From NCBI RefSeq assembly GCF_015832195.1, contig NC_052018.1:63673666-63737665 (forward strand): DNA of 64,000 nt, in the 5' to 3' direction. Source of the DNA: Motacilla alba alba. Taxonomy: Eukaryota > Chordata > Aves > Passeriformes > Motacillidae. The notes beneath the pieces were generated by a model, which worked only from the letters and a program-made list of their open reading frames with translations, was not told the origin of the DNA and made no database searches. How positions within the stretch are numbered: the first letter of the stretch is position 1; every line of letters begins with the position of its first letter. This document shows, piece after piece, positions 1 to 20,000 of the stretch. The translations under genes were made by a program, and so were the position numbers.

Positions 1-3000
1 AGCAGCACAAGCAGCTAATTGAAACTAGCCAGACTAACCAAGTTAAATTTTGGTTGCATAATGATTGCTTAAGGTTTCCTTTAAGTCCTGAAAACCCCTT
101 GACTGCTCTGCAGAAAAAAAGCCACAGGTGAAATCTGGTTAAAAGTTAAAGTTAATTTGAGAGGGAACTTGGAAAAGCAGCATGAAAGAGGCAGTTGCAA
201 TTAAAGACATCTGTAATGCTGCATCTTGTTTTCTCATGGCTTATCAAAACTGTTTGCTACAGGTACTTTAAAATTCATTGAGTTACAACATCTGTTGATG
301 TTTTATTGACTGTGACCTAGAACAGAAGTAATTCCCTCTGTTTGAAGTATCCTTGCCTTCATAATATCATACCAGGAAAAATTTGTTGTTCAAGGAGATA
401 TATCAAAGCTGATGACAGCCTGTGTACAGAATAGAAAATAGCTCTTTAAATCCTCTCAAAATGGCTGTAATCAAGTATGTAGGTCAAATGTTCAAGTTGC
501 CTTAAACAGTATAGAAATTGTCCTATCATTGTTTGATACAAATTGCATTTAATCTGACATTATAACTTTCCAAGTGGTGTGAGCAGTGGAACCAGAGGAT
601 GCAAAACTTCCAGGCCTCTGAAGAAATTGGAAAGTAGAAGGAGCTGTGTAAAACACTTCTGGTGAACAGGGTGTGACTTTAAAGCCTTTGCTTTTCATTC
701 TTGTCCTTAAGCTGACTGCTGTAAGGACTGCTACTACCCATTATTTTCTGTGCCCTTGACTGAACCAGCAGCTAGATTGAGAGTGCCCTGACAGGCAGAT
801 GTATGGAGGCTCTAGGTAAAACTGGGCAGCAGTAGGTGCTATGTTTGCCAATTACCTCTGTCTGCAAGGCTCCAAATCCAGAATTGTGAATCTCCTTCTG
901 GGTTGCTGCAGTTTTGTGTTTAGTGAATTAAGGTAATCTGTGCTGATGGATCCTTGTGGCTGGGCAGCAACCTGCATTGTTCAGCAGGTACTTGGTGACC
1001 CATTCTAGGAAACTGGTGGGATGTCTTCCCTTGGTGTTGGAAAAGCATTCCTGATCCTCCTGTGTATACTTTACTCACCTTTTGCCATCTCTAAGGCCTT
1101 GTACCTGCTCAGGCTGTTACCTCATCAGGGTATCTGCCTGCCACAGATATCCCTTGAGGAAGGTGTGCAGGTAGGGGACACAGGAACAAACACTGATGGG
1201 GCTGGGAGGCCTTCTGTCCCCTCTGTGCAGAGTGCCTAGGGAAGGAAACTGAGACAAAAATGAGCAAGTGCTGGTCTACCCTGAGCAGACTATCTGGTAT
1301 TAAATATTTACAACTGTGCTGGTTTGCCAGACACTTAATGGCTCGATACAGAGCTGTTGGACTGTCACTGGGGCCTCTGGATGAAGCCACTTGGTCCAGC
1401 ACTACTGTGCTGTACCCCTGGTGCTCCAGGATGGCTTTGGCAGCTCTCTCTCATTTCCAGAAACTTGGAGGACGCAGGAAAACATCTCCTGACAGCCTCC
1501 ATCAGAAGCCCTGGTGCCATTTGGGGCAGCTGATCCCATACCAGCCCAGTCATCATTCAGCCACTGGCAGCTGTTGTGCTGCTTTGGGCAGGCACGAGCA
1601 GAAAGGGACCTTTGCTGTGTAGCTGTCACAAACTGGGAGCAAGGCTGTTGGGGGGTAATGACTGGGGTTAAGAATAATATATATTTTGCCAAAATGTATG
1701 GTTCAAAACAGTGTTAGCTGGAAAAATACCAGTTGGAATAGTCTGTGTTGTTGGGTACTACTGTGGTAATTTATGAGAAGTACTAAATAAAGGTGTACAA
1801 CTTTAAAAAGGGCTGGTACAGCACTGGGGACAAGGGACTGGGTGAACAGGAGTTGCTGGAAACTCTCCAAGTCCCATCAGCAGTGAAATCCAACCTCCCT
1901 TAGAGTAGCTGTTGGATGCTCTGGTGTCCAGTTTCACCAAACAAGATGAGTCCTGGAAAAATTGGGAATTTAATATTGTTGTCTGTTAAACAGATGGTAA
2001 GCTATCTAATGGAGAGAAGGCCGAGCTCTTCTCTTCTGGTAGCTGGGAGTGATGCCCAGCATAACTTGGGTCAAGGAAGCAGGTTGTCATTATTATGAAA
2101 ATTTCTTTTCAGCTCTTGAAAAATCAGTATTATCATTCTAAATGCAAGCCATTCTGGAAACAGCCTTTGTCTTTTAACAAAAGTAGAAAATGGTGTTTGT
2201 TGGAAGTTAATGCATGTAGTGTAAATATTTCCTGGCACTCAGTCCCAGCTAAAACAGAAAATCTGTTAATAAATGAAACTGGACAAAGCAAATTAATAAA
2301 TGCCTCCAACAACTGTGTGGTTGGTTGGCAATTGGAGTGGGGATTTGGAAAGAGTCCAGATAACTGTGCAAATGTATAGGAGGTGATAATTTTTTGAAGT
2401 GATGTTAGCTAAAGAGAGAGAGCTGTTCATGTGGAGCTCTCAGATATGATACCCAGGCATGTTTCCTGCTTATAGTTTACCTTGCCTGCCATCCCTACAA
2501 TTTCTATTTACACTATTTAAAATAAGATATGCATAAGCTAGATAAAGAATAATAGATTAGAAAATAAGCCCTCTGACTTACAGGATAATCTGCAAAGCAT
2601 AAAATGCAATATCACACAGAAATTATTTCCTTGTACTCTAGTTTATGTTAGGTCATGTTTTTAGACAAAGGAAGTAGAATTTACTTTGTGTCTCTTTTAT
2701 AGAGTCTGCTATAATAACTGGCACACAGATCTAGATGCTACCAGTGTATTAACTTGCTACTTTTATAAAAAAATGACCCTTAGGTCAAATAATTTGATTA
2801 TTTTATTTTGTTTCCAGTAGAGATCTTACTGGGCAGGTTGAGACCACTCAGTCTTTCCTTTTTATTGGCGGAAGTGGCAGGACTGGGGCTGCTGGAGAGG
2901 GGCACAGAAGCACGGGAGAGGTGCGGGACCTCCTGGTGCAGCGTGGCACCACTGGGCCCATTGATGCCAACGCCTCAGGTGCCACCAGCCATGCATCAGG

Positions 3001-4424
3001 GACAGCATTCTCCTCTGTCATGTAGCATTGTGCTTCTTCTCCAGGTGATGATTTCTGGTAATGCTGTGCAAAAGAATCACTGTGAAAGCCTCAGAATTGT
3101 GCTAGACAGGACTGTACTTGTGTGGCTTCTTCTGTCTCCCAAATACTGTCCTCTGTCTGCTTTGATCTTCCCGAAACAGCCAAACACTGAAGGGCTGTGC
3201 TAATGGATTTGCCTTTTTTTTTTTTTTCCTTTCATTGCATCACAGCAGCATTTTTAGTTCCTGATGATCACAATGTTTTGCTGCTAGAAAACACTAGAAA
3301 TCAGTCTTTTATAGAAATATTTAGGTTCTGCATCATTAACAGAAGTGAAAAAGGGGTGGGTGTTAGTTAAGATAGGGTTTATAAACAAGCTAATTCCCAT
3401 CAAGTTTATTTTTTTTTTCTAAAACATAGGTGTACAGACTTTCTGAAGAGCCTTATGCCATAGTAACATCTGAGAGTGTTGTCAATTGTGAGTTTTTCAA
3501 ACTGGAAGAAAAAATGAGAGAAAAAGTGCCACAGAACTGAAACACATGCTGAGTTTTTAATGGTGCTGTTTCAATTATTTGGTGTGTTGTTGGTACACAA
3601 GCAGGGAAATGTGGTCGTAGAAATATGTTTGAATTTGTCTGGTTTACCTGCAGTGGAAACTGACTTTGTGCAAAGCATTTTGTAATCACAAACAGATATT
3701 CCAGATTACTAGTGGAATATAACACTTGCCACTTAGTTTTGCTCTCTACAGCCACGGGTCAGTCTGTGGAGGAAGTTTTCCTTTCTGTGTTGTCTTTTAG
3801 ATAGTTGGCAGAAAATTAAAATAAAGCCAAAGGAGAGAGAAGAGAAGAGAAAAATAGGGAGTCAGGGAGGAGAAAGCAATTTTGTGAGAGGCTTTTGTCT
3901 GGATGGGCATTTCTCTTACCTTTTTTCATCCTGATTTGTGATCTTTTTCACATTCCTTTCCTTTTAGGATACTTTATGGTATAGGGCAGGAAGAGTATGG
4001 CTTTGCTTCCTGTGCTTTGTGCTTGGAAGGCCACTAAAGGAATTCAGTTCATTAGTATTCAAAGAACTAAAGAAGACATGCATTCAGTTCTCTTAGTTTG
4101 AACCTGGAAAAAAAAAAAAAAAACAACAACAAAACAAGAAGCCAAAACACTATAAAATAAAAGATAAACCTATGAAGGTGTTTGACATGACTGGAGAAGA
4201 CTGCCTGTCTGTGCTCTCTTGCTTTGAAGTATTTATTTTTGTCACAAATGGAAATGTCTGAAAAGTTCTAAGGTAAGCATTCAAGAAAAAGAAAGCAACC
4301 CAAGAGTAAGCATTCAAGAATAAAATAATGCTGACATACTAGAAACAAATGAATACAAAAGGGGCTGGATATGATAATAAGATGTTGATGGCACAACTTG
4401 TTTGAAAGGATATTCATAGTGAGG

Positions 4425-4712
4425 TAGGGGGCTGGCTTCTTCTCCCAGGTAAAAAGTGACCAGAAGAGAGGAAAAACTGCACCAGGGAAGGTTTAAATTG
4501 GGTATTAGTACAAATTTGTTCACCAAAAAGTTATCAAGCATTGAAACAGGCTATCTAGGAAAGTGGCCCTGTCACCATCCCTGGAATTGTTCAAAAAATA
4601 CGTAGATGTGTCATTTACATGGTCTAGCAGTGAATATGGCATTGCTGGGCTAAAAGTTTGAATTGATGATCTTAGAGGCCTTTTCCAACCTCAGTAATTC
4701 TATGATTTGGTT
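4425..4712 (+). mobile_element. CR1 LINE 3' fragment
   Basis: The plus strand reads as the 3' end of an avian CR1 retrotransposon: a 'cttctcccaggtaaaaagtgac' type start, then a 'caccatccctggaattgttc' segment, then 'gatgatcttagaggccttttcc' and the closing 'attctatgat' type repeats. CR1 copies are normally 5' truncated, and this one is about 290 bp. It is diverged from the usual form by many scattered changes, so it is an old copy. The minus-strand open frame across it is a shadow. Confidence 0.85.
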
Positions 4713-7298
4713 CTATGAAATTCCACAGTACAGTACTACAGGAGTACTACAGTTTGATTGCTATTTCTTCCTTCAACTTAATTTCTGACAGTAGGCTCTC
4801 ATAGACATGATATTCCTGTGAATAATCAGAAGTAAAACTATGGATGGAGCCAAACTCACAGACAAGTTTGATTCTTTCAAACCCTCAACAAACATGAAAG
4901 ACGTTGTCATTTTTCTACCTTTTTAATGAAAAGCTTGTGAAGGTGCAAACATACATTTTCACTGCTGTCAGCTTAGCCATGTATCCCAGAGACTTCAATG
5001 AGGTTTTGCTGTCTTCATCAACACCCAGGCATGTGCAGCATTGATTTATTAGCTGTGCCCAGCCTTGCTAGCCATGCCACTGAGAATGGCAGGTTGTCTT
5101 TATTACAGAGGACACCTTCCTTAGGCTCCACGCTCACATGCCTTTCCTGTTCTGCAGAAGACCTCATTGTCCAAGTGATGAATAGAACTGCTTTGTAATG
5201 AAAGTCACAGCATGACATGATTATTTACTAACAGACTGAAATTAAGAAATTTCATTATTAAAAATGCATAGCTGTTTCACTTATGACAGTTTTGAGAGAG
5301 GAGTCAGTGAATTATTTATTTGCCATAAGCATCCAGCTTATCCTTATCTGAAGTTTTTATGCAATGTTTGTTCTTGAAAATTTGTGAAAAAAGCAAACAA
5401 AAAACAACAGAAAAAACCCCTCACCCAAATAAAATTACTCTCCTAAACAGAATAAGACTGCCCACTCACTTTCTCCCTTTGGTAAAGTCTGCATTTGTAA
5501 GAGTTTTCACCACTGGAGCATATATAGTTCATGCCAGTGGAGTTTGTACCAGCAAAAGTAGTTGTGTGTCTGTATTTGGAGGCTTTGCTCCCATAAGAAC
5601 CCAGGTAAAATCCTTTAAAGTGTGGATTAAACGAAGAATGTTATTTTGGGAATAGTTCTTTTTGACCACTGTGATACTATGGAACTATCATAAAAATATA
5701 CTGTCAGGGTTTGTTTGGTTTTCTTTTTTCAAAGTGTTTTCCACTTCAGTTTGGTTTCTAAATTTCTAGGCAAGATACTTATTACAGGTGAGGATCTCTC
5801 TGCAGTGAAATGTATGCACTGAAAAGCTTATTCTGCCCTCCCTGGACCAAGGCTTACTTCATAATGCCAAGCAATGACTATTCTTTTTTGAAAAGCACAT
5901 TTTATCATTGGCAAGTACAAAACAATGAGTCACGAGTTAGTTTTAAGTTCAGCAAAGATCAGGTGCCAGATGCTCCATCTATGCAGAAGCATGCATCAAT
6001 TTTATGTGAGATGTTATTTTCTGAGATCCCACAGTGGTTGCAGAGAGCTGTGTCATCTTTTCTTCCTTTGGCTAAAATGAGACAGGCAGGATATTCTGTA
6101 AATATGAAACTCCTGTGGCATTATTGCAGATATGTGCTGAATATTTCCAGTGGATATCTAGAAGAACTATTTTGTATAAGTTACCTGTGTTGTTTTCCAT
6201 TCAATGTCTTTTGATCAAGAATCAGCCATGTGTGCAAGATGTGTATCTGTCTTGCTCTGCAGAACAGTGGTCCCATGACAGTGAGAGACTCTGGCAGCTC
6301 TCAGGGGGAAGGCAAGCACAGAGATTGCTCTCGAGGCTTGTGAGGCCCCCTTAATGAAAGGGGCTGTATTGTTCCATGGTTTCCTACTAAATATAAACAA
6401 GGGGTAGTGTATACATAATTCATCTCATCAGGGTTCCTTAGTATTTTCATAATAGAAAGATGAATTACAATTACCCTTCACATCAAGGTGAGTTCATTGT
6501 CTGTTTACTAGCAGATATAAGATTTAAACAAAAAAACAAAAAACAAAAAAAAGAAAAAGAACCTTGTAGTAATAAAGTACAATGCCAATGTTATAGTGAT
6601 TTCTGGATGCACGTGAAATCTCATTATATGAAATTTTCAAAGAAACAGCCATCTGATTTCATACAATTTGGAAACAAGCAACAAGACTTACTTTGGTGTA
6701 ACTTTAGGGCATGGGAGCAGGAAAGGACGCAGAGAAGACATCTAATCTATTCTCTGCTCTAACCAGGAGCCTTCATCATTCTGGACAGATGTTTGTCTGC
6801 CTTCTCAGTGTGTCCACTGCTTCACTGCACTTTCAGCCTACACTTCGCTTTTAGAGATTTCTTTTCAGATTTAATCTTACTTTAGCTTAAAATCCCTAGC
6901 ACCAGTTCAGATTGGTGTAGGCATGAGGGGTCCCTATTTTACTGTGTGTGCAGTTACCTTTTATATACTAGACAACTTAATGTCTCTCCTCAGTTTTTTT
7001 TGTTTATGGTCCCAATTCCAACATCGTTCTTTTCGATGGGATGCTCTAAACCTTCACCTTTCAGATTACTGCAGCTAAAATAATGGGAGATCTTCCAGGC
7101 ACGAGTTCCTTTCAGGTCATGAGCTCTGTGCTTTGATGCACAAGGTGTTTGCCCAGAGGACCTGATAGCTGCTGCACAACCAGTAGCACTAATATCAGTA
7201 ACACAGTGGATGCTGAGATGTGTGTAGCACAGCCTGACAGGATCAGAGGCAGCTTCTAGGCAGTGGAGGCTTAATTTCAGTATATTTGCTTGAGAAAC

Positions 7299-7350
7299 TT
7301 TTTCTTTTTTTTTTTTTTCTTTTTTTTTTCTTTTTTTTTTTTTTTTTTTG
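7299..7350. repeat. Long interrupted poly-T tract
   Basis: About 50 nearly pure T residues broken by a few C residues. It could be the reverse-strand A tail of an old retroposed sequence or simple-sequence expansion. No retroposon body is recognisable beside it. Confidence 0.8.
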
Positions 7351-9210
7351 TGAGCCTTCTCTTTGAGTTGGAGATTTAAGAGTAGAAATGCCAGTTATAT
7401 TGGAACCTACTATGGACAATTAACACACAAGACTAGACAAACCTGTGTTGGAACAAGATAAAGGATACTAATTCCAGATGGAATAAAAAGCAGTTTACTA
7501 GAAGGAAGAATTTAAGTTATGGGAGTGTTTCTGTTAATATGGATTTGAGCAAGTGTCTGTTTTTAATTGTCTTTAGCAATGCTAACAATCAGAATTTGAG
7601 ATGAAATGCTAACAAAGCAGGATTTGAGAGTTGTCCAATAAATACTGTGTGAAACACAATCACTCTATATTCTTGCAGAGAATAGCAATTCTCAGCTAGT
7701 TATAGAAGTATATCAATCTTGGTCACAAGAAATATCAGTCAAAATTTTTCTTAACTGTAACTAAGGTAACTAGAGAGCATTTTAGAATGATGAGCCCAGA
7801 GGCTGAGTATCAGGCTCTACCCAAGTGAAGGGTAAAGAAGAGATTGTGCTGAAGAACAGCATAACTCATTTCAGAACACAATAGATCTCTTAAGGCACAA
7901 TATATTCAACTTGATATGACAATGTGTGAGTTTTCAAGCATATCCATACAATTCCCCTGAGGTTAGTGGAATATACAGACACCAGAGGCAGAAGTGGTTT
8001 ATCTTTGAACCTCAAACCTTTGCACCTTTCCAATTAGGTATGTTGTTTGGGGCTCTTGTATTTTTCCAGCTTTCCTTAGAAACAACTGCATGTACCAAAT
8101 GTTAAGGAAGTAAAGAAAATGTGAGGAGGCATTAGAATATGGTGCTTTCAAACACAGCAGCAAATACCAGGAACTGCTCCAGGATATGGTCTGAAAAGAA
8201 AAATGGTTGATTGAATTTGGAGTTTTCCAAAATATCTGCTGCTTCAGTTTGATGACCCAAATGGAACATTAGAAAAAGAATTAACTCAAATTTGTAGTTC
8301 CAGAAAATAACCCTTTTTTTTTTCTAAATAAAAAAGGCATATTTTTTTCTTTGTTGTAAGAGAAATGTATGAGTGGGAACATCAGTTTTCATATGGACTA
8401 TTTGGTTACTGTGATTGTGTCACTGTTGACGCAACACGGAATTCAACCACCTTGCAGCTCCAAAGTGGCCTTTCTTCTGCTGTATAGTGAGGATTTTTTC
8501 TTCTGTTATTGTGTTACCGTTTTTGTTGGGTTTTTTTTTAAGGAACGTGGGTAAAGCTGGCCTGGCTGTTATTGACACCTCCTGACAGCTGTTGAAATCA
8601 CCAAGTGCAAGCCCTTGGGTTTGTAAGTTACACCAAGACTGCACCAGCTGCTACAACAGTTTCTTCCTTGCAGGTGTCAGCTATTCCACGACACTGCATT
8701 TGTCTGTGGCTTGCCAACAGAACTTTTGAGGCTGTCAGGATCTGTAGTAACCACCTTCTGTAACAAGAGCATCTATCAACTTAGTGAAAATGCTAGCCTG
8801 TAAGAAAGAATTAAAGATGACATGCATCATTTTCTGAAAGCATATACAAACCCTCTGAACCACTGCCACCAACACACTCGAACTAGCCTCACCCTGCCCT
8901 AGGGATGAAGGGGAAGGGATTATAAAGCTGTTTTGAAGTACAGACCAGGGCTTTTTTGGTGCACTTGATTTTATTAATTTTTCCCCAACTCCTTTACACA
9001 CTGCACCAAGTAAGTCACATGGTTTATTATTTTAGACTTGGAAAATAAGTCAACTGAGTAGTCTGGAATGCTGGGACCTTGCAGACCTTGGCAAGCAGCT
9101 TGCAGCAACAGAGTGAGTGTGCTCTTGCATGGAGGCTTCCTCACCCAGAACAATCAGGTCTTCCCTGATTGCTGCTTGTCCTCATTGTCCAATTGTGAGA
9201 AAAGACAGCC

Positions 9211-9216
9211 TTTATT
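9211..9216 (-). terminator. Candidate SMIM28 polyadenylation signal
   Basis: The plus strand reads TTTATT, which is AATAAA on the minus strand, about 580 nt past the SMIM28 stop codon. Other AATAAA-like hexamers lie near 9020 and 9247, so the choice is uncertain. A 3' UTR of about 0.6 kb from 9794 to roughly 9190 would result. Confidence 0.4.
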
Positions 9217-9794
9217 CACAGTGCACATTTGAACCTTTGGGGACAGTTATTGGAAATTTTGTAGAGGTTATATATTTATTTGCTTTCCTGAGAGCTGTTG
9301 TGATCATTCCAGAGCACTGCAGAATGATGTGATGTAAACACACACAGACTGAGTGACTCAGCTTGTCAAAAACTCATTTAAATATAAATGCATAGAATAG
9401 AAAAAAAACCCCAAACTGGAATATGTATGTGCTAAAAGCCCTTTTTGTGATTGCCGAATCTATAGCGTTATTGACATTTCATTGTAGCTGAGGGATTACA
9501 GAGGAAGAGCTTCCCAGCTTTCCTTAAGTTTAATCCTTGCATGACATGTTTGTTAAACAGAATCCCCACGTTACCAGTCTGGATTGATGCTACACCATGT
9601 GTACGCTTGCCACAAATGGAAGGTAGAGAATCCTAGGACGAGGTGAAGAGATGCAGTCCCTGTTACTTCAAGTTTCTTCCTTCATAAATTCATTGGTTTT
9701 GTGCCTCATTTGGAATCTTTTCACAAATCCTAAAGGCCATAGCAGTCCCACCTTTGTGCTGCATGCTTCAGCTAAGGTGCTTCTGTAGGAAGTT

Positions 9795-16764
<6,970 letters not shown>

Positions 16765-16992
16765 CTAATGATCCCTCTTAAACGACATCCCCCTTCCAGG
16801 GGAGAAGAAAAAAAAGAAGTCAGACACCCCCTCGTCGTCAGGAAGCCAAGCAAATAGATCTCAGAGCCTCTCTTCACTTCCAACTCAATCTCTCTGGATT
16901 TGCTTCGGTGGCCTACATTACCAGCAAAGCTGGCATCAGGTATCTGGGAGCTGGGACTGATAGAGCTCTGATTGGAGCACTCCCTGCATTAG

Positions 16993-17016
16993 GATTATTA
17001 AAAGGGGAATTTGCAT
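16993..17016 (-). promoter_or_regulatory. Possible SMIM28 promoter: octamer plus A/T box
   Basis: Reading the minus strand, a perfect POU octamer ATGCAAAT (17016-17009) is followed within 5 bases by TTTTAATAAT (17004-16995), which could serve as a weak TATA-like box. This lies about 330-350 bp upstream of the SMIM28 ATG, a reasonable distance for a TSS with a 5' UTR of about 300 nt. No transcript evidence is available to me, so this is inference from motif spacing. Confidence 0.25.
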
Positions 17017-20000
17017 GTGAATCTAAGCCCACATGGTCATGACTTCATGTGGATAAATAACGCTCTATATTTACTTATCTAATAAACACTACTTCCAACA
17101 AAAGAAAAGAAATAAAACCCACGCTTCTATGCTGAGAGTGAAAGGGTACCTGAGGTTCCCCCCTCAGTTGCACAGCACAAGGTGGAAGCACAATCCAGGC
17201 AGGTTTTTGTTCCCTGTTGCTGAAACATACAGAAAAGAAAGTGTTTTCTGAGTAGAGAGGCAAGGACACAAGGCTAAATGCTGTACTGAATTATTTAGCA
17301 GCGTTAGGATGTAGATGTTAATGATAAATCCAGAGAGAGAGAGAGAGCTCTGCCAGGAAAGCTTTGGTCACTGTGGGAGTGTATGATTGCTTCTGGTAAG
17401 AACGAGTTGTCAGTTCAGTTAAAGCAGGTTAGCAGCTTTCTAGGCTACTCGTTAAATGGCAAGTGTTTCCAGTGGGAAGACTCTGTTTATCCCCAAGAAG
17501 AAACATTAACTCATTTCACTGATGTGTGGTAACTTCTGAAGAGAGGACTCTTTAACCTGAGTTAAACCTTGATTCAACCTGCAACTTGTGCTGCAAAGCT
17601 GCAGGTGTCTTTTGCTGCCTTGCTGTGGGGAAAGGCTATTGCTAAATGTCCCTTTCAACTCTGCAGCTGTTCAACTGGGGTGCACTTTTTATGATTTCTC
17701 AAGGCTTATCTGTCCGAACAAAAGTTGTGTTTAGGATCGATGATCCTAAATTTGGGTTAGAATCTAAACCTCTTATTTCTTGCTTGGACTTTTTTCATCA
17801 ACTCTTCTTTTAGTTCATGGCTCCCAGAAAAGTGCAGGTGTAGTTGGCAGCAGCAGGCTCTACTCCTGAAGCTCCAGCAGCGGCAGTCAGCGGAGCCAGC
17901 GCTCGCCATTTCTAGCGGGAGGACCCTGCAAGAACCTGCTCCAAAACTGCCTGTGATCCCTGTGTCTGCAGCTTGCAGGAAGGATTCTCCCTGCAGGTGA
18001 ACCATGACTGTGGGAAAGAGAAGTGGTAGTTCCATAAATCTATCCCGTTTTGTTACTGAATTTGCCAGGTGAGCAGTGGACAGGGAACAGCAATATTGCA
18101 TGAAGGGCTGGTCTTGCTGCTGAAGCAGCCACATCGTTGTTGGAAACTGAACTCTTGCTTCTGCTGAGTCAGTCCTGTGTGAAGCTAGAATCTCACCTCA
18201 GCAAAGCCTTTGCATGCTTCTGAGAAGGCTCCTCCTTTCCTCAATGCCTCACTCGTTGGAAAGCACTTTCAGAGGTGGTGAATGTGTCCAACCCCCAGGA
18301 CCAGGGCAGTTACACTGTGACTTACAATGTCCACTGACAAGCCGGGTCCTAAACATAGATTAACAGGTCACTGGTCAAAACAGCAAAATATTTCTCTTGA
18401 TGTCTCAACACCTTGTAAAAAAGCAAGAATAATGACCATCTTTCCCAAACCACTGTTAATAAAATTAATTCCTTAAGGAGCCTTGAGACTGTGTAGCTTA
18501 AATCTATAATCTCACATGCAAGCAGGAAACATTCATATACCATCTTAATTAGGGTCTTAGTGCAGCCCCTAAGATTATTAATGCTATTTTTAAAAGCTTG
18601 CTATAAATTTGCCTTGGGAGTGTGCATGAATAATGAGGAGAAGTAAAAAAATATGTCCTCTTACAGTATAAACACCTGTTTGGCATCCTTAGATTCTAGT
18701 TGATGAATTTTAGCCAAGAAAAATAAGGTGTGTATTTTTATGACTCAGTGACCTGATTTGTCAAGTGCTGCTTTGAATACTTGACCTCTGAAAAATGTAT
18801 AAGAATGATTTAACTTTGTAGAGCTGAGGCAGAATGGGAATTTGGGGAAATGCAGTGCCCTGTGTCAGGCAGGTAATTAGAATATAAAGTGATGATTTTC
18901 CCTCTGGCTTTTTATCTCATCAGTGGACCCAGCAGCAAGATTAGTGAGCGTGATTGGGATACTCTCTTTCTGCTGCCAGGGGTCAGGTGTCCACTTGCTG
19001 CACTGCCTTTGTAGAGCAGATCTGCTCTTGTGCAGAACTGAAACAGAGCCATTCAAGACTGGGCTTGTGATGGTAAATCTGTTGCAGATTCCTGCCAGCC
19101 CTGTGGGGCTCACAGACACTTATTTTTCCTTCTCACACGGAGTTCACAAATACCGTTGTAGCTTGAGGCATGCTGCAATGTGAAAGCTGGGGCAAAGAGT
19201 TTCATCCTTAATTCCAAGCCCTTGGCCAGATGTCAGGCTTACCACTTTGAAGTGTGGGTTGGGTTCAGAGATCACCGGAGCTTGGCATGGACAAAATGTC
19301 CTACCCTCCTCCCCCACTGGCTTTGTTCTTTGAAATAGTTTGATCTGGAAGTCGCCAGGACAAACAACCTGGAGAAAATCGCTGATATGGAATGGTACCA
19401 CTGACTTGGATTAAAGTTTGGTAAAGGCTTGTGAAACAATGCCAACATGATGTTTTTAACTGAGGCAGTGTTGGTATCGTAACTTCCAGTGCCCTAGCAG
19501 AGAAGCAGGGAGAGATTTTCTGAGGAAGCCACTGCAGAAAACAGGCACCTCCACTGCCCTCAGTACAAAGCTCAAGCTGTCTGTCATGAATTATTTATCT
19601 CTCTGATTTGCTGAGATGTTTGAGGCTTGCAGTGTAATTCTAGGCTATATTGCCACCAATATTGGTAGGGAACACAATATCCACAGTGCCTTAGACAACC
19701 TTTCAAGTTTCTTGATACTTTCTTCCCCCAGTTTCTTTTACGGCTGCCCAAAGGTGGTGGTGAAACTTCCCTGATCGAATGACTGTGATGCTGTAAAGGA
19801 CGGTATGAGGGTTAATCTGAATAATGCAAAACTAGAATTTTAGTGGGTGAGGTGTTCCACTGTTAGCAGTCCTGTGCTGGCAGGTGTACATTCACCAGAA
19901 GAAATGGTGGGACAGGATTACTTTTGCCTATAACCAGCCGGCAGGTGCTTCTGTGTCCTTTGGGTGGGAGTGGTGTTAGTTTCTGCCCATTCCCTTCTCA

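Larger units (their letters stand above)
1..9200. other. Intergenic stretch, no gene supported
   Basis: I see no exon here that I can support on either strand; all open frames are short and have no recognisable protein content. A plus-strand AATAAA at 1786-1791 and others near 2266 and 2299 could end a plus-strand transcript entering from the left. By human gene order this would be the 3' UTR of NHSL1, but nothing coding for NHSL1 is visible, so that is inference only. The stretch holds one CR1 fragment (about 4425-4712), A-rich tracts near 4109-4127 and 6528-6560, and a long T tract at 7299-7350. Confidence 0.5.

Noticed and set aside
1021..1239. Plus-strand frame with a hydrophobic start resembling a signal peptide
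   Set aside because: Only 72 codons, with no conserved motif or splice context; likely chance.
4274..4320. 15-nt direct repeat (GTAAGCATTCAAGAA) at a 32-bp spacing
   Set aside because: Too short to mean much; no associated element.
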